A stretch of 10,610 nucleotides of DNA, taken from the NCBI GenBank assembly GCA_937991645.1, contig CALKPL010000035.1, forward strand, positions 1 to 10,610, in the 5' to 3' direction. The notes beneath the pieces are model-generated. The model was not told where the DNA came from, ran no database searches, and worked only from the letters and a program-made list of their open reading frames with translations. The stretch is from UMGS1783 sp900555065. GTDB taxonomy: Bacteria > Bacillota > Clostridia > Oscillospirales > UMGS1783. Position 1 is the stretch's first letter, and each line of letters opens with the position of its first letter. This document shows positions 1-5,308 of the stretch, in pieces. The translations under genes and the position numbers were made by a program.

Positions 1-216
1 GTATGAGACCGGCTCCACAACAACCACCTCGCCGCCGGTATACCAGGACTCTGTCAAATCGCTGGCCGTCATCGCCTCTCCGCCAACGTAAACAGTAGCT
101 GTACTATTTCCACCCTTTTCCAACATCACGCTTGGCATTGCCGCAAACGCGGTCGTCGGCAGCAGTCCAATAAGCAGGCACAGGCAGAGCAGTAGGCTTA
201 AAATTCGTTTTTTCAA
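1..216 (-). CDS. Secreted surface protein, N-terminal part (runs off the left edge)
   Basis: Only the first 72 codons are present. The likely start is TTG at 216-214, because an AAGGAG ribosome-binding site lies 8-10 nt upstream (about 225-231) and no better ATG follows it. The N-terminus is a classical signal peptide: Lys-Lys-Arg, then a Leu/Cys-rich hydrophobic core, ending in TTAFA-A, which fits signal peptidase I cleavage near residue 25. The mature part begins AMPSVMLEKGG and contains a YVGG segment and a WYTGGEVVVVEP segment. Such short Gly/Val-rich stretches are common at the start of large clostridial cell-surface proteins, but I do not recognise a domain. It is transcribed leftward from the promoter at 494-522, leaving a leader of about 270 nt. 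The secreted location is well supported; the function is unknown. Confidence 0.75.
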   Translation of the reverse strand, partial: MKKRILSLLLCLCLLIGLLPTTAFAAMPSVMLEKGGNSTATVYVGGEAMTASDLTESWYTGGEVVVVEPVSY

Positions 217-487
217 GTTTTTTTCTCCTTTCTACGCCTTGTGCTGGCAATCGCCAGCAGGGCAGCACCTATGTCGTTTCATTGCACCAAAATCATGGTG
301 CTTATTTGTCTGAGCCAAGACTTTATGAATATCTTCCAAGCTATTCTTTTACAGGTGAAGTTCAAATATGATTTTTTCTTTTTTCGCTTTTTCAGGAATT
401 ATCTCGAATCCCCTATTTGTCACGCTTAATCCCATAGCAACTTTACCGCATATCTTTGATTCCATATAAGATAACTTCATTTAGCGT
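217..487 (-). promoter_or_regulatory. Long 5' leader of the secreted-protein gene
   Basis: The predicted transcript starts near 486-487, so the leader is about 270 nt, unusually long. Close to the start codon it contains a perfect 8-bp hairpin (GTGCTGGC, loop GATT, GCCAGCAC; about 240-260), preceded by a weaker CACCA/TGGTG stem. A 43-codon open frame starts with ATG at 480-478, only about 7 nt from the predicted transcript start, and stops at 351-349. Its product begins MKLSYMESKICG and I do not recognise it. I could not match the leader to any riboswitch class I know, including the c-di-GMP ones. It may be a regulatory leader with a leader peptide, or simply a remnant. Confidence 0.35.
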
Positions 488-493
488 TTTTTT

Positions 494-522
494 ATTATAG
501 CTTATTTTTGTACTTCACACAA
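494..522 (-). promoter_or_regulatory. Sigma-A type promoter for the secreted-protein gene
   Basis: Read on the minus strand, TTGTGT (522-517) and a consensus TATAAT (499-494) are separated by exactly 17 bp. It is the only good promoter I see upstream of the leftmost gene and points at it. Confidence 0.7.
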
Positions 523-597
523 GAAAAACATGATATTAGTAAATTTCTTTTTTACCGGTTAATCCTAATTTTCACTTAAAATCAATCTGTGAAATGC

Positions 598-665
598 TTA
601 AAAAAGGCTGTCTTGTGCATAAATGAGTAATTCAAAGGGAGACGGACCTGATATCAAGCAGCCTT
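598..665 (-). terminator. Terminator-like hairpin, minus strand, left of repeat unit U1
   Basis: On the minus strand AAGGCTGCTTG (665-655) pairs with CAAG-A-CAGCCTT (615-604), with one bulged A. It is followed by a run of T residues (+ strand A600-A605). The loop is long (about 39 nt), which weakens the call. The hairpin ends about 15 nt from the left end of repeat unit U1. A different terminator-like hairpin lies at the same distance from unit U7 (2464-2505), so it may belong to the element rather than to a gene. Confidence 0.45.
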
Positions 666-674
666 GTCTCCTTT

Positions 675-886
675 TGTCCAAGCCGCATGAAAAAAATATT
701 TTCAGCATTTTCCCGGTGAGAGCTGAACCCACAAGCTCGCAAAAGTTGGCAGCAGGCCGAAGCGTTGTGCGCGCGTTTGCAAGCGAGTAGCGAAGGTACA
801 GCGTAATCTTTTTCGGAAAAGGAGACGCTACGGCATGAACGCGGCGGCGACTTTTATAAAAAAGTCGCCGCAAGCGATGCGTAGCC
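675..886 (+). repeat. Structured repeat unit U1
   Basis: First member of the repeat family, with modules in the following order. A leader, TGTCCAAGCC followed by an AT-rich ATGAAAAAAATATTTT stretch. A tRNA-3'-end-like stretch (GGTGAGAGCTGAACCC). A GC-rich multibranch region opened by GCAAAAG and closed near CTTTTTCGG. A purine-rich GGAAAAGGAGACG motif. Then a perfect 12-bp hairpin A: GCGGCGACTTTT (844-855), loop ATAA, AAAAGTCGCCGC (860-871). The third strand needed for hairpin B is degraded here (GCAAGCGATGCGTAGC, then it breaks off). Frames open across this unit look like accidental reading through repeats, not genes. Confidence 0.75.
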
Positions 887-1013
887 TGTATTTGGGGTCC
901 CTACAAAGCCGCTGGCTTTGCGGGGAGAGGAGGAGCGACGTAGTGAATGAGAGACGGCGTTTGCTTTGAAAAAGAAAACGTCATCGCGAACGATACGTAG
1001 TCCGCGACGACGT
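887..1013 (+). repeat. Structured repeat unit U2 (short-helix variant)
   Basis: This unit lacks the leader and the large multibranch region. Instead it has a compact hairpin, CAAAGCC (904-910), loop GCT, GGCTTTG (914-920), flanked by CCC and GGGG. The conserved GAGAGGAGGAGCG motif follows. Hairpin A is GGCGTTT (956-962) with AAACGTC (976-982), extended by CTT/AAG. Hairpin B is ACGTC-A-TCGCG (978-988) with CGCGA-C-GACGT (1003-1013). The sequence differs from U1 and U3 throughout, but the order and pairing of the strands are the same. Confidence 0.7.
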
Positions 1014-1232
1014 GTCAAGAGCCTACAAAATGATATATTTTCGTTTTTGTCGGATGGATTTGAACCCTCGAACCCGCAAAAGGTTGGTAGCGGCAGCGAG
1101 CCGTCGCGAGGGCGCTTGTAACCGAGCAGGCGAGCCTGAGCATGACCTTTTGCGCAAAGGAGGAGCAGCGGCGTAAGTGCGCTCTGATTTTTGTAAAAAA
1201 TCGGAGCAAGCGATACAAAGCTTGCTCCGACG
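1014..1232 (+). repeat. Structured repeat unit U3 (contains 173-bp direct repeat, copy 1)
   Basis: A complete unit: leader (GTCAAGAGCC, then AT-rich), tRNA-3'-end-like TTGAACCCTCGAACCCGC, then a long-range helix CGCAAAAGGT (1075-1084) with ACCTTTTGCG (1145-1154). This is followed by CAAAGGAGGAGCAGCG and hairpin A, GCTCTGATTTTT (1181-1192) with AAAAATCGGAGC (1196-1207; one G.U). Hairpin B is TCGGAGCAAGC (1201-1211) with GCTTGCTCCGA (1220-1230). Positions 1060-1232 recur at 1362-1534 with a single difference (G1103 versus A1405). Confidence 0.8.
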
Positions 1233-1277
1233 AGGGAAGCGTTGACAAAAAAGATACCCAGAGTTGTAACAAGAAAA

Positions 1278-1346
1278 CCAACTGCGAGCCCAGCGCAGCG
1301 GGTCGTAGTTGGAGAGGAGGCGCAAAGCGGACTTAGCTCCGACGTG
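1278..1346 (+). repeat. Repeat unit U4, internally deleted
   Basis: A helix of CCAACTGCGAGCC (1278-1290) with G-GGTCGTAGTTGG (1300-1312) forms 12 of 13 pairs including one G.U. It is followed directly by the family motif GAGAGGAGGCGC. After that only a stub of the hairpin region is left (ACTTAGCTCCGACGTG), so strands 1 and 2 are missing. The helix sequence differs entirely from the helices of U2, U3 and U7 but has the same place before the purine-rich motif. Confidence 0.6.
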
Positions 1347-1534
1347 TTTTCGGTGGAGGGGTTGAACCCTCGAACCCGCAAAAGGTTGGTAGCGGCAGCG
1401 AGCCATCGCGAGGGCGCTTGTAACCGAGCAGGCGAGCCTGAGCATGACCTTTTGCGCAAAGGAGGAGCAGCGGCGTAAGTGCGCTCTGATTTTTGTAAAA
1501 AATCGGAGCAAGCGATACAAAGCTTGCTCCGACG
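1347..1534 (+). repeat. Structured repeat unit U5 (173-bp direct repeat, copy 2)
   Basis: It starts with GTTTTCGGTGGAGGGG and the tRNA-3'-end-like TTGAACCCTCGAACCC. From 1362 to 1534 it matches U3 (1060-1232), offset by 302 bp, with one mismatch. Hairpin A is 1483-1494 with 1498-1509; hairpin B is 1503-1513 with 1522-1532. The near-identity of U3 and U5, against clear divergence from the neighbours, points to a recent duplication or gene conversion. Confidence 0.8.
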
Positions 1535-1622
1535 TGTCTAAGTCACATGAAAATGATATTTCCGGCATTTCAGCGGTGGAAATCGAACTCTTGTGTCAGA
1601 CAAAAATCTAAGAGCAAGAGCC
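1535..1622 (+). repeat. Repeat unit U6, leader only
   Basis: Immediately after hairpin B of U5 the family leader restarts: TGTCTAAGTCACATG, an AT-rich stretch, then GCGGTGGAAATCGAAC. The GC-rich modules are absent; the sequence passes into unrelated AT-rich DNA after about 1622. The stretch CTCTTG...CAAGAG (about 1589-1620) can form a 6-bp stem. The remaining bases up to 1716 hold nothing I can identify. Confidence 0.5.
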
Positions 1623-1716
1623 CGGAAAATATACCATTTTATAATCAAATAGAGATATGGGTTCAAATTACCCGTTTTATTATTTCGGCCTTAGTTTTGA
1701 AATTTGGGGAATTCAA

Positions 1717-2150
1717 TTATCTCTTTTTGTATACAATGATTTCAGGATCCGCACCATTACAACCATATTCGCAGACAAGCAAAAAATGATTATCTGCAAC
1801 AAGTCCGTAACATCTGTCGCTGTTTTCTTTTTCAAGCTGATAACCGAGATATACTTTCTTGTCATCCAGTAATCTGATTTTTTGCCCACTGGGAAGAGTA
1901 TATTCCAATTTACATATGCACCATTTAGTTGACAAAGATTTGTTACTGTTGGCATATCGATGATTCCAAGAGCGTTAAAATCTTCGATTAGTCGATTCTT
2001 ATATGTAAGATAACAGTTTTCGCCGCCCGATTTATAACATTCAGCAGCAACACATTCACCGCCAAACGGATGACCATTTGTTTCTGTACAACCTTTGCAG
2101 ATTTATTTCCAACCGCACCCAGTACAATCGATTCCGCATATTGTTTTCAT
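1717..2150 (-). pseudogene. DUF3795 domain protein gene, broken by a stop and a frameshift
   Basis: The intact ancestor would be about 145 residues, beginning with ATG at 2150-2148 (MKTICGIDCTGCGWK). Codon 16 is TAA (2105-2103). The frame then continues ICKGCTETNGHPFGGECVAAECYKSGGENC and onward through IIDMPTVTNLCQLNGAYVN; this is the Cys-rich, probably zinc-binding pattern I associate with DUF3795 proteins. Near 1905-1917 the reading frame shifts by one base and continues LEYTLPSGQKI, then LGYQLEKENSDRCYG, ending PEIIVYKKR before TAA at 1719-1717. The C-terminal LEYTLP/GQ..LDDK/LVCEYG pattern matches my memory of intact relatives, which makes the frameshift credible. The biochemical role of the family is not known to me. 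The gene is very likely dead unless the two lesions are sequencing errors. Confidence 0.75.
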
Positions 2151-2188
2151 ATTCTGTCCGCTTTCATTAATTTTTACTTTAACGATAG

Positions 2189-2217
2189 TTTAAACCATTT
2201 CATTTTAGAGGTTACAA
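2189..2217 (-). promoter_or_regulatory. Possible promoter of the DUF3795 pseudogene
   Basis: On the minus strand TTGTAA (2217-2212) and an extended -10-like TGGTTTAAA are spaced 17 bp apart. Transcription would start near 2182, about 32 nt before the ATG. The -10 is weak, so this is tentative. Confidence 0.35.
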
Positions 2218-2449
2218 TCAATGACAACCAAAGTCCAATATTGTGTTTTAAGCTAAAGAAACTACATCTGATGAAACTCCAAAAAACACTGAAAAAATTT
2301 TTTTCAGTAAACAACGAGCATTCTGCCTGTTGTGTTATGGACTGTGGATTTCGAAAGGCTTTTAATTTTTTGTTTTTGACTTTGTATTGTTTGAAATGAG
2401 TCCATATTTATATTAAAATAGCGTCTCGAAAAGCTGTATGAATACTGGG
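2218..2449. other. AT-rich intergenic stretch without a recognisable gene
   Basis: I see no convincing coding sequence in either direction. A near-perfect AT palindrome, ACTGAAAAAA (2288-2297), T, TTTTTTCAGT (2299-2308), could form a hairpin in either strand, but without GC pairs it is a poor terminator. Confidence 0.4.
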
Positions 2450-2505
2450 TTTTATAAAGAAAACACCATTGAGTCCAAACCTTGAGGGTTCAGATTTCAA
2501 TGGCG
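2450..2505 (-). terminator. Intrinsic terminator, minus strand, left of repeat unit U7
   Basis: On the minus strand CGCCATTGA (2505-2497) pairs with TCAATGGTG (2472-2464), and inside it TCTGAACC pairs with GGTTTGGA around a small loop. A T-rich tail (TTTTCTTTAT) follows. Several pairs are G.U only when the minus strand is transcribed; on the plus strand they would be A.C mismatches. The hairpin is therefore selected for minus-strand RNA. It would end transcripts coming through U7 and the recombinase remnant. Confidence 0.6.
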
Positions 2506-2514
2506 TCTTCATAT

Positions 2515-2737
2515 GTTTAAGCCATATGAAAAAAATATTATCTGTTTTTCAGAGGAGAGTTGAACCCTCGCATCCCCGAAAAAGGTTGGTAGCAAGCCGG
2601 AGTGTTGCGAGCGCGTTTACAAGCGAGCAGCAAAGGCGCAGCGCGACCTTTTTCGGAGAGGAGACGCAGCGAAATGAGCGCGCCGGTGACTTTTACTAAA
2701 AAAGTCGCCGCAAGCGATATGAAGCTTGCGGCGACGT
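2515..2737 (+). repeat. Structured repeat unit U7
   Basis: A complete, isolated unit: leader TTTAAGCCATATG plus AT-rich stretch, tRNA-3'-end-like GAGTTGAACCCTCGC, then a long-range helix CCGAAAAAGGT (2576-2586) with ACCTTTTTCGG (2646-2656). The motif GGAGAGGAGACGCAGCG follows. Hairpin A is GGTGACTTTT (2685-2694) with AAAAGTCGCC (2700-2709; one G.U). Hairpin B is a perfect 12-bp stem, GTCGCCGCAAGC (2704-2715) with GCTTGCGGCGAC (2724-2735). The unit ends CGACGT and abuts GGTGGAG, which also codes the last APP residues of the recombinase remnant on the other strand. Confidence 0.8.
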
Positions 2738-3392
2738 GGTGGAGCGGGCGTCATCAAGGATGAACACCCCTCCGTTTCGGTATTTTCGCCCTCAAAAGCT
2801 TCCTCAATATCGTCAAGCGGGATATTCTCAATGCTCAAAGGCTTTTTACTCGCATTGATAATCAAAGTAAAGTGGTCATCATACAAGTAAATGGAGTGAA
2901 CGAATATATTGATAATCGCTCTGCGCTTATTAAAGTCATCAAGCGGCATTTCGCACACATAATCAAGGAAGGCTAAAATCTGTGCCTCGGATAAACAAAT
3001 TTTCTTGTTGTTCTCGATAGCGAGCTGAGTTTCCAATTCTTCTTTTTCTACTTGTCGCTGATGCAGTCGCTCGGTGAGCATATCAACCGCTTGTCCTTGC
3101 TCAATACCTTTCCAAAGGTTTTCAATGGCAGTATCAACTTCTTTAATGGCTTTCTTAATTTCACGCACCGATATATTATCGGGACTCTTATTACATTCCT
3201 CTGCAACCTTTTTGGCGATATATCGAATTTTCTCGTCGGTCAGCATTTTAAGGCATTCGCTGACAACACGATCTTCAATATAATCCTTGCTGATTATCTT
3301 CTTATTACATTTCTTTTTGCGAGCTTTCTTGCACATATAGTAGTGATATTGCTTGCCAGACTTTCCCGTGCCGCCGTATCCAACCATCATTT
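2738..3392 (-). pseudogene. Large serine recombinase, C-terminal remnant
   Basis: About 218 residues remain of a protein that is normally 500-plus. What is left starts in the zinc-ribbon region (MMVGYGGTGKSGKQYHYYMC, then a second Cys at residue 28), continues into a charged coiled-coil-like region (residues 70-130), and ends with the C-terminal domain (FNKRRAIINIFVHSIYLYDD). The catalytic serine domain, the recombinase domain and the first Cys pair of the ribbon are gone; an in-frame TAA stands three codons upstream of the first Met. At the other end, after TPAPP, the frame reads into repeat unit U7, so the native stop is lost. Such recombinases integrate or excise conjugative elements and phages; this one cannot be active. 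Confidence 0.8.
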
Positions 3393-3501
3393 CCTTACTT
3401 TATAATGAAAATGCCTTCGCAAATAGCTTTTCAGATTTGCTTTTGTCAAATCAAGCGGCGATCAATGCGGAATATGGAAAGTAGAAAAAACTTTCATAAT
3501 G

Positions 3502-3510
3502 TGGTATAAT
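3502..3510 (+). promoter_or_regulatory. Extended -10 promoter of the corA-like gene
   Basis: TGGTATAAT is a perfect extended -10 element (TGnTATAAT). The matching -35 position holds only TAGAAA, consistent with an extended -10 promoter. Transcription would begin near 3517, giving a leader of under 20 nt with no room for a magnesium riboswitch. Confidence 0.6.
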
Positions 3511-3534
3511 AATGAACGGAAAGGAGACGCTATT

Positions 3535-4446
3535 ATGCAATACTTTATTGATTCACAAGACGGGAGTCTCCAAGCCGCTCAGAATTGCAACGATAAAGAG
3601 CCGTTTTTCACGGTTATGAGCACGGCGGAATTTCACGAATGTAAAGAGCAGCTTCCGTATTATAAAGAACTTCTTCACTGCCTCGGATCAATTCGTTATT
3701 GTAAGGCAGAGGTTTTCAAAAACTGCATCATCGGAACATTACGCCTGCCTCAAAAAAGCGAACAGCGTTCACCGCAGCTTTCTTTCGGCTTTTATTTGAC
3801 TGGACAGTCGCTCTTATTTGTCGAAGATGTAGGCGATTTGAAATTATGGGTAGACAAACGGATAAGTATGTTTCAGGAGCTGAACAGTCCGGCTCATCTT
3901 CTTTTGCAGTTTATGGAGCAAATGATAGAGGATGATGTTCTCTATCTTTCTCACATCGAGTCAGAAACAGAAAAAATGGAAGAAAATATCGGCTCCGGCG
4001 GTTCGGCAGACTTTTTCCCGTTGCTCACAAAACACAGGCAAAAGCTGTCCGAATTAAATGCTTACTATGAACAATTGACAGATATCGGAGAGTTGTTTCA
4101 ATCCCGCGCGTGTTCTTCATTTGCAGACGATACCGGGGACTGGGAAAAATTTACCCACCGTGCCGAGAGATTGCAAAATCATGTTCAGTTGCTTCGTGAA
4201 AATATGCTTCAGCTTCGTGAGCTTTATCAGTCAAAGCAAGACGCACGGCAAAATAAAATTATGGGGATTCTCACAATCGTCACAACCTTTTTCCTGCCTC
4301 TTTCTTTAATCACGGGATGGTACGGAATGAACTTTGCCTATATGCCTGAGCTTAAATGGCGGTACGGTTACCCGGTTGTTATACTTGTTGCGCTGATTAT
4401 TGCAGTCGTCGAATTTATTTACTTCAAAAGGAAAAAATTCTTTTAA
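3535..4446 (+). CDS. corA: CorA-family divalent cation transporter
   Basis: A 303-residue inner-membrane protein of the CorA (Mg2+/Co2+) family, which forms pentameric channels. Residues 1-120 form a divergent cytoplasmic domain; residues 120-240 are rich in charged helices (the long stalk helix). TM1 spans about 243-262 and ends in the signature GMN (264-266, within GWYGMNFAYMPELKW). TM2 spans about 279-297 and is followed by a basic tail, KRKKFF. I chose ATG 3535 because AAAGGAG lies 8-9 nt upstream; an upstream in-frame ATG at 3499 overlaps the promoter. The N-terminal domain is not that of classical Mg2+ CorA, so the substrate could be another divalent metal. A KdpD fragment follows after 41 nt, probably in the same transcript. 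Unlike its neighbours this gene appears intact. Confidence 0.85.
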   Translation: MQYFIDSQDGSLQAAQNCNDKEPFFTVMSTAEFHECKEQLPYYKELLHCLGSIRYCKAEVFKNCIIGTLRLPQKSEQRSPQLSFGFYLTGQSLLFVEDVGDLKLWVDKRISMFQELNSPAHLLLQFMEQMIEDDVLYLSHIESETEKMEENIGSGGSADFFPLLTKHRQKLSELNAYYEQLTDIGELFQSRACSSFADDTGDWEKFTHRAERLQNHVQLLRENMLQLRELYQSKQDARQNKIMGILTIVTTFFLPLSLITGWYGMNFAYMPELKWRYGYPVVILVALIIAVVEFIYFKRKKFF

Positions 4447-4487
4447 TTTCGCTCTCTTAAAATATGAGACTTACAGGAGGTGTTTTT

Positions 4488-5078
4488 ATGGACGAAACAA
4501 GGCAAAGCCCGGAACAGATTTTGAAGCAAATTGAAAAGGAAGAACAAAGCCTTAATCGCGGGCATTTGAAGATATTTTTCGGATATGCCGCAGGCGTAGG
4601 CAAAACCTATGCCATGCTGAAAGCCGCACATTCGGCAAAGAGGCGCGGTGTTGATGTTGTTGCAGGTTACATTGAACCGCACGCCCGTCCGCAGACCTCT
4701 GCACTTGTAAACGGGCTGGAATGTCTTCCGAATCTTGTTTCGGAATATAACGGAATTACTCTTTCGGAATTTAATCTTGATGCTGCGCTTGCCAGGCACC
4801 CACAGTTAATCCTTGTGGATGAGCTTGCCCATACCAATGCGCCTGTGTGCCGACATACAAAGCGTTATCAGGATATTGAAGAGCTGCTTAATGCGGGAAT
4901 AGATGTTTATACCACGGTAAATGTTCAGCATATTGAAAGTCTCAATATCGAATCCTCCTTTGCCTGTATTGTAACAAAGGAAAGCGCAATTAACGAATGT
5001 GCGGACATAACAAAACCCGCCACCTTAGACTTTCATCTAAGATGGCGGTTTCTGTTTCGTATCAGAGCATCACCTTGA
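4488..5078 (+). pseudogene. kdpD: KdpD sensor N-terminal fragment (truncated)
   Basis: It starts at ATG 4488 behind a perfect AGGAGG (4475-4480). Residues 1-153 match the N-terminal nucleotide-binding domain of the potassium-sensor kinase KdpD: Walker A GYAAGVGKT (32-40), Walker B ILVDELAHTNAP (108-119), then RYQDIEELL and VYTTVNVQHIESLN (143-153). KdpD is normally about 900 residues, with a USP domain, four membrane helices and a histidine kinase. Here homology stops at about 4947 and the remaining 43 residues up to the stop at 5078 are unrelated; the last part reads through the terminator of the neighbouring tRNA gene. No kdpE or kdpFABC is near. A free KdpD-N domain protein is conceivable, but the break inside the conserved domain argues for a remnant. 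Confidence 0.8.
5009..5048 (-). terminator. Intrinsic terminator downstream of tRNA-Ala
   Basis: On the minus strand CCGCCATCTTAGA (5048-5036) pairs over 13 bp with TCTAAGGTGGCGG (5029-5017), with one U.G, loop TGAAAG, then GTTTTGTTA. The same bases on the plus strand give a C.A mismatch, so the terminator works for leftward transcription from the tRNA gene. It lies inside the unrelated tail of the KdpD fragment. Confidence 0.8.
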
Positions 5079-5124
5079 CGGCAAAGCCGCCGCTAAAGAA
5101 GTAGGTGTTCGTCCAATACACGTT

Positions 5125-5200
5125 TGGTGGACCCGAAGGGGATCGAACCCTCGACCTCCGCGTTGCGAACGCGGCGCTCTCCCAGCTGAGCCACGGGCCC
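5125..5200 (-). tRNA. tRNA-Ala (anticodon CGC), CCA encoded
   Basis: A complete cloverleaf. The acceptor stem GGGCCCG/CGGGTCC includes the G3.U70 pair that identifies alanine tRNAs. The D-stem is GCTC/GAGC, the anticodon stem is CCGCG/CGCGG with loop TTCGCAA (anticodon CGC, reads GCG), the variable loop is AGGTC, and the T-arm is GAGGG-TTCGATC-CCCTT. Discriminator A is followed by an encoded CCA (5127-5125). A strong promoter lies upstream and a terminator about 75 nt downstream. Confidence 0.95.
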
Positions 5201-5240
5201 TTGGCTGCCGGCATATCCTTCAAAAAAACCAGCATGTATT

Positions 5241-5269
5241 ATTATACGGCGTGAATGCCGATTTGTAAA
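5241..5269 (-). promoter_or_regulatory. Promoter of the tRNA-Ala gene
   Basis: On the minus strand TTTACA (5269-5264), a 17-bp spacer, and a consensus TATAAT (5246-5241). The predicted start is about 5234, some 34 nt before the mature tRNA 5' end. Confidence 0.8.
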
Positions 5270-5308
5270 GGGGGAATTTTCGTTTTCAGACAAAATTTAT
5301 AACTATTC

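Noticed and set aside
1040..1080. A functional tRNA gene on the minus strand in the repeat units
   Set aside because: Only a T-arm-like stretch is present; no acceptor partner, anticodon arm or D-arm can be folded.
1060..1534. CRISPR array
   Set aside because: The repeats are about 173 bp with internal structure and there are no regular short spacers or cas genes.
598..1568. Several open frames of 60-200 codons across the repeat cluster on both strands
   Set aside because: They follow the repeat units (same peptide strings recur, such as KSRRRVHAVASPFPKK-like), have no ribosome-binding sites, and overlap each other; best explained as chance reading through structured repeats.
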